From contig JAHAWY010000037.1 of assembly GCA_018385135.1 (NCBI GenBank), positions 1 through 33,133 on the forward strand: 33,133 nt of DNA, given 5' to 3'. This DNA is from Oscillospiraceae bacterium (GTDB taxonomy: Bacteria > Bacillota > Clostridia > Oscillospirales > Oscillospiraceae). This document shows positions 24,266 to 33,133 of this stretch, in pieces; position 1 is the first letter of the stretch; each line of letters starts with the position of its first letter. The notes below the pieces were generated by a model. That model had not been told where the DNA came from. It was given only the letters and a program-made list of their open reading frames with translations, and made no database searches. Both the position numbers and the translations under genes were made by a program.

Positions 24266-24933
24266 TATAATACTCCCTTCAAGGAATCGTAGATGTCCTC
24301 ATGTATGTCACTTATGCTTCTCATAGAGCCGTCAGGAGAAAGACAGCGAATGCGGCTCCAGCCAAGACGCTCCGACGCTGCATGACCTGCAAGCAGGCAG
24401 CGGCGCAGGTAGTCAACATTGGTTTCGTGAATGTCGCCGGTGGTATTGGTAGCAGCCTGCCGAGCTTTCATTTGCGCTAGGCAGACCTCCAGGTCAATAT
24501 CCATATATAGGACGATGTCCGGCTTCGGAAGTTCCATTAAACGGAATTCAAAATCATATAGCCAGTCGAAAAAGGCATAAAGCTCTGCTTCAGGCAGCTT
24601 TGCGCCCTGATGAATTGCGTTGGAGGTCGTATAGCGGTCGCATATTATAAGACCGCCGTTGTTATAAAAGTCGCCCCAGTCGGTTTTGTAGGAGGCAAAG
24701 CGGTCAACAAAAAACAGAGTGGACGCGGCGTAGGCGTTGACGTCCTCGGGACGCTTGCCGTATTCGCCTTGAAGATATGCGCGCAGCGGGGCAGAGGAGC
24801 TTTCGCTGTATCGCGGAAAAACGAGCCGGCGAAAAGGGATGCCCTCTTTTTCCAATCTTTCGGTGAGCAGCTTGAATTGCGTGGATTTGCCGCTTCCGTC
24901 TATGCCCTCTAATACTATAAGCTTTCCCGACAT
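24265..24933 (-). CDS. tmk: Thymidylate kinase
   Basis: A 222-residue kinase that makes dTDP from dTMP. The P-loop is EGIDGSGKST (9-18), followed by FPRYSE (the dTMP-binding F-P/D-R-like loop), ICDRYTTSNAIHQGAK (the DR(Y/F) motif) and DIVLYMDIDLEVCLAQMKAR. The long insert around PLRAYLQGEYGKRPEDVNAYAASTLFFVDR is characteristic of the clostridial branch. The start at 24933 is chosen for homology and a GAGGA site nine bases upstream; the frame extends 63 codons further, but that stretch is an out-of-frame copy of the end of the wecG-like gene. Confidence 0.92.
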   Translation of the reverse strand: MSGKLIVLEGIDGSGKSTQFKLLTERLEKEGIPFRRLVFPRYSESSSAPLRAYLQGEYGKRPEDVNAYAASTLFFVDRFASYKTDWGDFYNNGGLIICDRYTTSNAIHQGAKLPEAELYAFFDWLYDFEFRLMELPKPDIVLYMDIDLEVCLAQMKARQAATNTTGDIHETNVDYLRRCLLAGHAASERLGWSRIRCLSPDGSMRSISDIHEDIYDSLKGVL

Positions 24934-24961
24934 TTGTTTATCCTCGTGTACTAATAATTTG

Positions 24962-25675
24962 CTATTTATCTCCAATACCCATGCGGCGACCCAAAACGGC
25001 AAAGCCGAATTTTGGAAGATTGGACATACGTTTAATTCTGCCGGGCTCTTTTTTGAGACGATAGAGCCACTCAAGACCCAGCTTTTGCCAAGCTTCCGGC
25101 GCGCGCTCGACAACGCCGGCAAAAACGTCCAGCGAGCCGCCGAGACCAGCCATAAGCCCGACCTTGAGAGCGGGTGCGTTTTTCTGCATCCAAAGCTCCT
25201 GCTTCGGCGCTCCTAAGCACACAAGAAGCAGATCGGGGGAAACGGCGTTTATTTTTTCAACTATCGGCTCGTCGTCGGAAAAATATCCGTCGTTCGTGCC
25301 GACGATTTTAAGCCCCTTGAAGCGCTCTTGCAGCGCCTGCGCCGCAGATTCTGCCACGCCGGGCTTTGCACCCAGTAGGAAAAGGGTCTTTTCCGCTTGA
25401 GCCATCTTCGCAAAAAGCGCTTGAGCAAAGTCAATTCCCGGAAGCTTTTGCTTGAGCGGCGTTCCCAGTATCTTTGCGCCGTATATAATTCCTATGCCGT
25501 CGGCAAGCACTAAATCCGCATCCTTAACCGCGCTTGCAGCGTTCGGGTTTTCGCGGCAAAGCATAACGATTTCGGGGTTTGGCGTAACAACATATGCTGC
25601 GCGCTTTTCCTCCATCAGAGACAGAGCCGAGCTTAGCGCTTCGTCCATGGTGAGGTTGTCGAAGCCGACGCCCAT
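24962..25675 (-). CDS. WecG/TagA/CpsF family glycosyltransferase
   Basis: A 237-residue GT26 enzyme from the first ATG; family members add N-acetylmannosaminyl-type sugars to undecaprenyl-linked precursors of wall teichoic acid or surface polymers at the inner membrane face. Diagnostic segments are YVVTPNPEIVMLCRE, LVLADGIGIIYGAKILG, PGIDFAQALF, KTLFLLGAKPGVAE, LLLVCLGAPKQELWM, GLGGSLDVFAGVVERAP and a C-terminal GLEWLYRLKKEPGRIKRM. The ATG at 25675 lies 21 bases from the AAAGGAAGG site, and the frame upstream reads I-K-I-D-V, which homologues usually include; an ATA at 25688-25690 has ideal spacing. The coding region may therefore start at 25690. No other wall-polymer genes are nearby; it sits between sirtuin and tmk. 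Confidence 0.9.
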   Translation of the reverse strand: MGVGFDNLTMDEALSSALSLMEEKRAAYVVTPNPEIVMLCRENPNAASAVKDADLVLADGIGIIYGAKILGTPLKQKLPGIDFAQALFAKMAQAEKTLFLLGAKPGVAESAAQALQERFKGLKIVGTNDGYFSDDEPIVEKINAVSPDLLLVCLGAPKQELWMQKNAPALKVGLMAGLGGSLDVFAGVVERAPEAWQKLGLEWLYRLKKEPGRIKRMSNLPKFGFAVLGRRMGIGDK

Positions 25676-25696
25676 AACATCAATTTTTATGACGAT

Positions 25697-25705
25697 CCTT
25701 CCTTT
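25697..25705 (-). promoter_or_regulatory. Ribosome site that questions the wecG-like start
   Basis: AAAGGAAGG on the minus strand. It is six bases from an ATA codon (25690-25688) but 21 from the first ATG (25675-25673). Confidence 0.6.
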
Positions 25706-25714
25706 CGGGAGAGA

Positions 25715-26431
25715 CTATATTTGTGCGAATACCTCGCCGAGCTTTTCATTGATAACAAGGTTGGCACGCTTATCGGCGGGGGTGGGGTCGCGGTTTATGA
25801 GCACAAGCTTGTCCCCGTGATAGTAATTTATAAGACCCGCGGCGGGGTAGACGGCAAGAGAGGTGCCGCCGATAATGAGCATATCGCATTCCGAAAGCAT
25901 TTTAACAGCGCCCATAATGACCTGCTCGTCAAGCCCCTCCTCATAAAGCACGACATCGGGGCGGATGACGCCGCCGCAAGTGCAGCGGGGGACACCCTCG
26001 GTTTGCTCGATTATATCCTCGGAGTATGGTCTGCGGCATTTGGAGCAATAGACTCTATGTATCGTTCCGTGCAGCTCATAGACGTTTTTGCTGCCCGCCG
26101 CCTGATGCAGACCGTCGATATTCTGCGTGATTACGGCGCTTAGCTTTCCCTGCGCCTCAAGCTCGGCAAGACGGATATGCGCGCGGTTTGGAGCAACGTC
26201 ATGGATAATGAGCTTGTCGCGGTAAAATTTATAAAACTCCTCCGGCTTATCGCGCAGGAAGCTGCCGCTTAATATGGTTTCCGGCGGGTAGTCGTATTTC
26301 TGGTTATACAGCCCGTCCACGCTGCGGAAATCGGGAATGCCGCTCTCGGTGGAAACGCCCGCGCCGCCGAAGAATACTATTTTTTCGCTGCTGTCCATCA
26401 TATCACGAAGAAGCTTGATCTTTTCGTCCAT
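25715..26431 (-). CDS. cobB: Sirtuin NAD-dependent protein deacylase
   Basis: A 238-residue Sir2 protein that removes acyl groups from lysines using NAD. Motifs: GAGVSTESGIPDFR (23-36, NAD binding), TQNIDGLH (102-109), catalytic H121 in ELHG, zinc cysteines C129, C132, C150, C152, and GTSLAVYPAAG (about 189-199). Size is that of the bacterial class U/III enzymes. GGGAGG lies seven bases before the ATG. It heads a compact minus-strand run with the wecG-like gene, tmk, DJ-1 and the cyclo-ligase frame; the functional link among them is not obvious. Confidence 0.94.
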   Translation of the reverse strand: MDEKIKLLRDMMDSSEKIVFFGGAGVSTESGIPDFRSVDGLYNQKYDYPPETILSGSFLRDKPEEFYKFYRDKLIIHDVAPNRAHIRLAELEAQGKLSAVITQNIDGLHQAAGSKNVYELHGTIHRVYCSKCRRPYSEDIIEQTEGVPRCTCGGVIRPDVVLYEEGLDEQVIMGAVKMLSECDMLIIGGTSLAVYPAAGLINYYHGDKLVLINRDPTPADKRANLVINEKLGEVFAQI

Positions 26432-26528
26432 AAAATGCCTCCCGCTGTGTTTAGCCCTGTAAAAATATCACAGTATATTATACACATTGCCGCCGGGTTT
26501 AGCAAGGAAAACTAAAGCTGAAAGTAAA

Positions 26529-26556
26529 ACAAGCCGCAGCAAAGCGTGCGGCTTGT
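26529..26556 (-). terminator. Terminator downstream of guaB
   Basis: ACAAGCCGCA (26529-26538) with TGCGGCTTGT (26547-26556), a 10-bp stem with an 8-base loop. On the minus strand it is followed by TTTTACTTT, fitting termination of guaB before the sirtuin gene. Confidence 0.75.
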
Positions 26557-26579
26557 CGGTATAATACACGGTGCGGCGG

Positions 26580-26639
26580 GATAAGCCCCCTAATACCGAA
26601 GAAAAGCAGGACGCTTTTGAGGCGGTGAGCGGGCTTATC
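26580..26639. other. Long nested hairpin right after guaB
   Basis: Three nested helices: GATAAGCCC/GGGCTTATC (26580-26588 with 26631-26639), ACCG/CGGT, and AAAAGC/GCTTTT (26602-26607 with 26613-26618). It starts 9 bases after the guaB stop. It may be a first terminator, a processed 3' end, or a small structured RNA. Confidence 0.45.
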
Positions 26640-26648
26640 TTATTATGC

Positions 26649-28191
<1,543 letters not shown>

Positions 28192-28245
28192 CCACGAATA
28201 TTCATATTCTAAAATGACAGGTCGATACAGGCGTTTGACTTCCGG

Positions 28246-29067
28246 CTACCATTCCTCGTTTGTTCTGGCGTAGAAGAAAATATACTGCTGAGCTAAACCG
28301 GCGAAGCTGCCCAGAACGGCAGGGTCATAGTCCTTCGGAAAATGCCGGTCAAGAGCTTTTTTCATCCATGTGTCTATGGGAAAGCTGTCCATCCTGTGAA
28401 GCCCGTAAAGCATGAAGCAGCTTGCAACCTTGCTGCCGACGCCCTGAAGCCTCTTGAGCTCGGTGAAAGCATCGTCTGCGGGCATTGCCGCGAGAGCGTC
28501 AAAATCAAGCGAGCCTTCGCATACAGCGCGTGCTGCGGAGAGGATATATGGTGCGCGGTAGCCGCAGCGCAGAGGGGCAAGCTCGCTTTCCGAAAGCGCT
28601 GCTATCGTCCGCGCGTCTGGAAAGGAGTATATGCCGTCGTCCAGCTTCTCGCCGTAAAGACGGCAGAGAGTGCCTATTATCTGCTTTATGCGGGGAATAT
28701 TGTTGCACTGGGAGATGATGAAGCTGCAAAGCGCCTCCCATGGCTCTTGACGCAAAATGCGGATACCCTTGCCGTATTCGGCGCAGGTTTTGAGGTATTC
28801 CGGCTCGGTAAAGACGGCGGCGGGACAGTCATAATCGGTTTCAAGGTCAAGATAATTCCGCCAGATGGATAGGTCGCTCTCCGGCGCGTCGCAGAAAATG
28901 CCCTCACCGTCGCGCCATATGGAAAGCGCCTTTCCGTGAGCCACACCCTTGTATACGGAGCTTTCGTCCTGTTCCCATCGAAAGCATTGCCCGCATTCAA
29001 AGGTCTTAACCAAATCAAGCTGCGCTGCCGGTGCGAGGAATAGTTTGTTTTTTATTTCTTTGTCCAT
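28246..29067 (-). CDS. OGG1-type 8-oxoguanine DNA glycosylase/lyase
   Basis: A 273-residue DNA repair enzyme that excises oxidised guanine. It has the N-terminal OGG domain (about 1-100; FECGQCFRWEQ, as in OGG1), then the helix-hairpin-helix GPD domain with SFIISQCNNIPRI (115-127) and LKRLQGVGSKVASCFMLYG (204-222). The catalytic lysine is K213 and the aspartate is D232 (FPIDTWM), as in human OGG1. GGGAGG precedes the ATG. It lies 67 bases downstream of rpsU, after that gene's terminator, with no separate promoter recognised, so readthrough may supply it. Confidence 0.93.
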   Translation of the reverse strand: MDKEIKNKLFLAPAAQLDLVKTFECGQCFRWEQDESSVYKGVAHGKALSIWRDGEGIFCDAPESDLSIWRNYLDLETDYDCPAAVFTEPEYLKTCAEYGKGIRILRQEPWEALCSFIISQCNNIPRIKQIIGTLCRLYGEKLDDGIYSFPDARTIAALSESELAPLRCGYRAPYILSAARAVCEGSLDFDALAAMPADDAFTELKRLQGVGSKVASCFMLYGLHRMDSFPIDTWMKKALDRHFPKDYDPAVLGSFAGLAQQYIFFYARTNEEW

Positions 29068-29097
29068 ACCGCAGCCTCCCTGGTGAAATTTGCAAAA

Positions 29098-29122
29098 ATC
29101 CCGTCTCTTTCCGAGACGGGAT
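29098..29122 (-). terminator. Terminator after rpsU
   Basis: ATCCCGTCTC (29098-29107) with GAGACGGGAT (29113-29122), a 10-bp stem with a five-base loop, followed on the minus strand by TTTTTGC. Confidence 0.9.
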
Positions 29123-29134
29123 CATTTGATTGCA

Positions 29135-29320
29135 TTAATAATAGCGCTTGTTCTTGTTCTTTCTGGCAGCCTCAGATTTTTTGCGGCGCTTAACGCTGGG
29201 GCTCTGGTAGTATTCCTTTTTTCTGAGGTCTGACATCACGCCGGACTTCGCGCAGCTTCTCTTGAAGCGTTTAAGAGCGCTGTCCAGAGATTCATTCTCT
29301 TTTACTCGTACTTCTGACAT
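29135..29320 (-). CDS. rpsU: Ribosomal protein bS21
   Basis: A 61-residue basic small-subunit protein at the mRNA exit platform, near the anti-Shine-Dalgarno of 16S r[24 protein letters not shown], then [23 protein letters not shown], then a Lys/Arg tail ending KNKRYY are the family pattern. The start at 29320 is set by homology and the GGAGGGAGGG site directly upstream; the frame extends 16 codons upstream but that part is leader. A perfect consensus promoter and a terminator frame it as a one-gene unit. Confidence 0.96.
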   Translation of the reverse strand: MSEVRVKENESLDSALKRFKRSCAKSGVMSDLRKKEYYQSPSVKRRKKSEAARKNKNKRYY

Positions 29321-29341
29321 TCTATTTCCCTCCCTCCAAAT

Positions 29342-29355
29342 GCGCCTGACGGCGC
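29342..29355 (-). promoter_or_regulatory. Small hairpin in the rpsU leader
   Basis: GCGCC/GGCGC around a four-base loop, a few bases upstream of the rpsU ribosome site. It may influence translation; weak evidence. Confidence 0.3.
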
Positions 29356-29391
29356 TTTTAAGGGCCATTTATTTCATGGCTTTGCCCCGTA

Positions 29392-29420
29392 ATTATAATG
29401 GCAAATAATTAAATTGTCAA
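29392..29420 (-). promoter_or_regulatory. Perfect sigma-A promoter of rpsU
   Basis: On the minus strand, TTGACA (29420-29415), a 17-base spacer and TATAAT (29397-29392): full consensus. Confidence 0.93.
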
Positions 29421-29601
29421 GCAAAATTAACGGATTTATATGCCATATATTGTTTAATTTAATTATTTGCGATACTTTGAAGCCTGTTTGGATAAGCGGG
29501 AAAGCCCCGCCGCGCCGCCCAAAAACGCAAAAATCACAGCGTTCGACAAGGCTGCGGGGAAAATCAGTTTTGCAAAAAAGCAAAAATTATGAAAAATTAA
29601 C

Positions 29602-29640
29602 TTGTAATATCAACTTGTTATGATTATAATGATATAACAA
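29602..29640 (+). promoter_or_regulatory. Promoter and overlapping operator of the GntR gene
   Basis: TTGTAA (29602-29607), 17 bases, then TATAAT (29625-29630). An inverted repeat TTGTTAT (29615-29621) / ATAACAA (29634-29640) with a 12-base centre straddles the -10, fitting autorepression. Confidence 0.7.
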
Positions 29641-29668
29641 TGTTCATAAACTATGGGGGCAATGACCT

Positions 29669-30454
29669 GTGGAAACTAATCCTGTACTTTTAAGCACGCT
29701 TTCTATGGACAGTGACATTCCGCTGTATTCTCAGCTTGTCAGCATAGTCAAGCGCAATATAACCGCCGGAACTCTTGGTCCCGGCGAGCTGCTCCCTTCT
29801 GAGGCGGAGCTTTGCAAAACCTTTAACGTAAGCCGCAGCACCGTTCGTCAGGCTATCGGCTCTCTTGAGACCGAGGGGCTTGTCGTGCGAAAGCAGGGCA
29901 GAGGAACCTTCGTTGCCGAGCCTAAGATGCGCCGCAAAACCGAAAATGTATATTCCTTTACCTCCGAAATAAGCTCGATGGGGCTTACTCCCTCGTCCAC
30001 GCTTGTCGAGTTTGAGGTAATGGAGCCTACTCCGGACATAACAAGGGTTCTGGAATTGAGCACTCAGGATACGGCGGTCTACCGCTTCACGCGTATCCGC
30101 AATGTTGATGGCGAACCGCTCATCCTTGAAACCTCCTTTTACCCCCAGTACATCTACCCCAAGCTTACGCGCGAGCTTCTTCGCACACACAGCTTTTACA
30201 GCCTGCTCTATGAGGTAGGCATTGCGCCCGCCTCGGCGGTAGACTCCTATGAGGCTGTTGTGCTCGGACGTGAGGAAGCGGAAATGCTTGGCTGCAAGCC
30301 GGGAAGCTGCGCCTTTTCTGTTCAGCGCAGAACAAGAACCGAAACAGGCATGATTTATGAATATACCCAGAGCCTTATCAGAGCGGATAGAGTAACGCTT
30401 GATATTGTTCTGCACAAGGATGGAGTTTCCTTTACAAGAAGCGTTGACAAATAG
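29669..30454 (+). CDS. GntR-family transcriptional regulator, HutC subfamily
   Basis: A 261-residue repressor-type regulator. The N-terminal winged HTH covers about 16-82 (PLYSQLVSIVKRNI, LLPSEAELCKTFNVSRSTVRQAIGSLETEGLVVRKQGRGTFV read in pieces), and a UTRA effector domain about 95-250 (YRFTRIRNVDGEPLILETSFYP, LLYEVGIAPASAVDSYEAV, FSVQRRTRTETGMIYEYTQSLIRADR). HutC members usually sense a sugar phosphate, amino acid derivative or similar small molecule. The start is GTG at 29669 behind a GGGGG-containing weak ribosome site. It is a single-gene unit between rpsU and gap; the regulated genes are not evident, beyond its own promoter and possibly gap. Confidence 0.9.
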   Translation: METNPVLLSTLSMDSDIPLYSQLVSIVKRNITAGTLGPGELLPSEAELCKTFNVSRSTVRQAIGSLETEGLVVRKQGRGTFVAEPKMRRKTENVYSFTSEISSMGLTPSSTLVEFEVMEPTPDITRVLELSTQDTAVYRFTRIRNVDGEPLILETSFYPQYIYPKLTRELLRTHSFYSLLYEVGIAPASAVDSYEAVVLGREEAEMLGCKPGSCAFSVQRRTRTETGMIYEYTQSLIRADRVTLDIVLHKDGVSFTRSVDK

Positions 30455-30500
30455 TGTTAATAAGCGTATTGTCTATACCACTGCGGTGTTTAGCATTTGG

Positions 30501-30567
30501 TATTCAGCGGCGTTCCGAAGCACCCGCAGAGGTGCATATGGAGCGCCGCTGAATATTTATTTTTTAA
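30501..30567 (+). terminator. Terminator after the GntR gene
   Basis: TATTCAGCGGCG (30501-30512) with CGCCGCTGAATA (30544-30555), a perfect 12-bp stem whose loop holds an inner GCACC/GGTGC helix, followed by TTTATTTTTT. Confidence 0.9.
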
Positions 30568-30688
30568 CAAAAGCTTGCCGTAACGTAAAAAGCATTGACC
30601 GGCAAGCAAAACAGATGACTTCGTTGGGCTTAATATAAGTCAGACAGAAGCTTTGAGCGAGTTTGTACATATTATTTTGAAAATCCTA

Positions 30689-30717
30689 TTTACAAGAGGT
30701 ATTTACTATTGTATAAT
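30689..30717 (+). promoter_or_regulatory. Sigma-A promoter of gap
   Basis: TTTACA (30689-30694), a 17-base spacer, and a perfect TATAAT (30712-30717). Confidence 0.88.
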
Positions 30718-30718
30718 A

Positions 30719-31792
<1,074 letters not shown>

Positions 31793-31828
31793 TTTAGTTG
31801 GTAATTCACTCCTCCATAAATGTGCAGG

Positions 31829-31876
31829 TCGCGCAACCATCCGATTTCGGCTGGTTGCGCGATTTGTATTTTATTT
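31829..31876 (+). terminator. Terminator after gap
   Basis: TCGCGCAACCA (31829-31839) with TGGTTGCGCGA (31852-31862), an 11-bp stem with CCG/CGG inside the loop, followed by TTTGTATTTTATTT. Confidence 0.92.
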
Positions 31877-31900
31877 GCAGCATCTAAACACATTGATAAC

Positions 31901-31929
31901 GTGACATGATTTGCTTTTTGTGATAAAAT
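31901..31929 (+). promoter_or_regulatory. Promoter of the YitT-family gene
   Basis: GTGACA (31901-31906), a 17-base spacer, TAAAAT (31924-31929). Each hexamer has one mismatch to consensus. Confidence 0.6.
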
Positions 31930-31974
31930 TATAAAAAAGAAGCAATTGTTTGTAGTTTTGAAAGGAAGTGTGCA

Positions 31975-32856
31975 ATGCCGGGAATTAATGAACTTAAGAA
32001 TATGAAGATTAAAAACTTTTTGCTTTTAACCGTTGCCGGGCTGGTGAACGCCTTTGGCGTTACCGTTTTTCTTGCCCCGGTCAAGCTCTATGACAGCGGA
32101 GCTTCGGGAACATCAATGCTCCTTGCGCAGATTACGCCGGAGTTTCTTTCTCTGTCGTTTTTTTTGGTCGCTCTCAATGTGCCCCTGTTTCTTTTCGGAC
32201 TGAAAAAGCAAGGGGCAGTCTTTACCGTATATGCGCTTTACGCCGTTTGCATCTACTCGCTGGGTGCGTGGCTGATTACCGATGTTCTTCCGATAGATGT
32301 TAACATGGCGTCGCCGCTTGCCGGCTCTGACCTGCTTTTGTGCGCGCTTTTCGGCGGACTTATCTCCGGCGTCGGCAGTGGACTAGCCATACGCTTTGGC
32401 GGAGCTATGGACGGCGTGGAGGTGCTTGCCGTTATCTTTGCCAAGCGCATTGGCATAACCGTCGGGACCTTTGTCATGGTATATAACGTAGTGCTTTATA
32501 TCGTCTGCGGCATTGTGATAAATAGCTGGATACTGCCGCTATACTCAATTGTCACATACGGCGCAGCGCTAAAGACGGTAGACTTCATCATCGAGGGCAT
32601 TGACCGATCCAAGGCGGCTACCATCGTAACATCCTGCCCGGACGAGGTGTGCCAAGCGCTGTCGCAAGCCTTTGAGCGCGGAATGACAACTATGGATGCC
32701 AAAGGCTTCTATTCCAACTCTCCTAAAACCGTGGTCTATTTCATCGTTAACCGCTTTCAGGTTGTGCGCATGAAGGATATCGTCCATGAGATCGACCCCA
32801 CGGCGTATATATCCATAAGTGAAGTTGCTGATATCTTCGCATCTCAGCAAAATTGA
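31975..32856 (+). CDS. YitT family membrane protein with DUF2179 domain
   Basis: A 293-residue protein with five or six membrane helices in the first 205 residues (about 12-34, 57-75, 80-103, 118-138, 160-182, 183-203), including the family motif GLISGVGSGLAIRFGGAMDGVEVLA (128-152 region). The cytoplasmic C-terminal DUF2179 domain (about 212-290) ends KDIVHEIDPTAYISISEVADIFAS. YitT proteins are widespread in Firmicutes with several copies per genome; the function is unknown, with transport suspected. AAAGGAAG precedes the ATG; an in-frame ATG at 32002 is less well placed. It is a single-gene unit with its own promoter and terminator. Confidence 0.92.
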   Translation: MPGINELKNMKIKNFLLLTVAGLVNAFGVTVFLAPVKLYDSGASGTSMLLAQITPEFLSLSFFLVALNVPLFLFGLKKQGAVFTVYALYAVCIYSLGAWLITDVLPIDVNMASPLAGSDLLLCALFGGLISGVGSGLAIRFGGAMDGVEVLAVIFAKRIGITVGTFVMVYNVVLYIVCGIVINSWILPLYSIVTYGAALKTVDFIIEGIDRSKAATIVTSCPDEVCQALSQAFERGMTTMDAKGFYSNSPKTVVYFIVNRFQVVRMKDIVHEIDPTAYISISEVADIFASQQN

Positions 32857-32866
32857 GTATACAAAT

Positions 32867-32899
32867 AAGAGTCTCGCCCTATGGCAAGACTCTTTTTTT
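32867..32899. terminator. Terminator between the YitT gene and the window-end gene
   Basis: AAGAGTCT-C-GCC (32867-32878) pairs with GGC-A-AGACTCTT (32883-32894) around one mismatch, followed by a T-run. On the minus strand a TTATTTG follows, so it may serve both convergent genes. Confidence 0.85.
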
Positions 32900-32927
32900 G
32901 TATATAAGTTTTCTTCCTGCTTTGCGC

Positions 32928-33133
32928 TCAGCCTGCGTAAATCGGCGGCATAAGATCGGGCAGAAAGAAAATGTTGCTGTGGCGGTTTTTGTAAAAGAAC
33001 ATACGGAAAACGAGACTGTTGCCGGTGGCATAGCCTTTGAGCTGGGCGATGAGATCCTCAAGCCACAACTCGACGTGCACTGCATCGAGCTGCTGGGACA
33101 TAAGCACAAGACTGCAAATAGCTTGCAGGCAAA
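32928..33133 (-). CDS. C-terminal part of an unrecognised protein, cut by the window edge
   Basis: An open minus-strand frame of 67 codons enters at 33133 and stops at TGA (32930-32928). The readable end is hydrophobic-aromatic: LWLEDLIAQLKGYATGN, then SLVFRMFFYKNRHSNIFFLPDL and MPPIYAG. It has no internal stop, ends next to a convergent terminator, and its composition looks like a real soluble protein more than a shadow frame; the overlapping frame starting at 33109 runs through the terminator and is rejected. I do not recognise the family. The start is outside the window. Confidence 0.6.
   Translation of the reverse strand, partial: CLQAICSLVLMSQQLDAVHVELWLEDLIAQLKGYATGNSLVFRMFFYKNRHSNIFFLPDLMPPIYAG

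Noticed and set aside
24933..25122. 63-codon N-terminal extension of thymidylate kinase
   Set aside because: It overlaps the end of the wecG-like gene in another frame, and the real start has its own ribosome site and begins at the family's N-terminus.
29542..29548. TTCGACA, an exact reverse Spo0A box upstream of the GntR gene
   Set aside because: A lone heptamer is expected a few times by chance in 33 kb, and it lies far from the promoter.

Overview
The window looks like the chromosome of an endospore-forming, Gram-positive member of the Clostridia, most likely Oscillospirales/Ruminococcaceae-like. The evidence is the spoIVB-spo0A pair, SpoIVB-type S55 protease, TepA, YitT, a Ktr/Trk potassium system, strong AGGAGG ribosome sites, consensus sigma-A promoters, moderate GC, and frequent TTG/GTG starts. 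The exact taxon is inference. Almost everything is chromosomal housekeeping or sporulation content. There are no IS elements, CRISPR arrays, rRNA or tRNA genes that I can see; the only phage-like module is a small holin-amidase pair.

Layout. 1-1700: a two-CBS-domain protein and a convergent M14 peptidase of the gamma-D-glutamyl-diaminopimelate type. 1755-3887: spoIVB and spo0A, with Spo0A-box-like sites between them and a strong terminator after. 4061-9893: a plus-strand run of hexokinase-fold sugar kinase, prfA, a TsaC/Sua5-CoaE fusion, an M18 aminopeptidase and a TepA-like ClpP-fold protease. 18967-9936 (minus strand): a probable five-gene run trkH/ktrB, trkA/ktrA, degV/fakB, an MMPL/RND transporter, and a 1204-residue membrane-anchored protein with GLUG repeats and a long helical insert. 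19203-20086: holin-like protein and amidase. 22715-20240 (minus): mltG and a U32 (trhP-like) gene. 22938-23087: a 49-residue membrane peptide with 12 cysteines.

26431-23142 (minus) is a tightly packed run: sirtuin, WecG/TagA glycosyltransferase, thymidylate kinase, DJ-1/PfpI protein, and a 5-formyltetrahydrofolate cyclo-ligase gene interrupted by one in-frame TAA. Upstream of it, also on the minus strand, are guaB (with a clear sigma-A promoter), an OGG1-type DNA glycosylase and rpsU (with a perfect sigma-A promoter). 29669-32856 (plus) holds a HutC-type GntR regulator, gap (GAPDH, with a nested palindrome in its leader) and a YitT/DUF2179 membrane protein. The window ends inside an unrecognised minus-strand gene.

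The most unusual content is the MMPL transporter translationally coupled to the GLUG/helical/membrane-anchored protein, and the tiny cysteine-glycine membrane peptide. Other notable points are the Sua5-CoaE fusion, the nonsense-interrupted cyclo-ligase, the odd start of the wecG-like gene, the altered acidic pocket of Spo0A, and several promoter-overlapping palindromes. All functional calls come from reading motifs in the translated sequence; no database search was possible.
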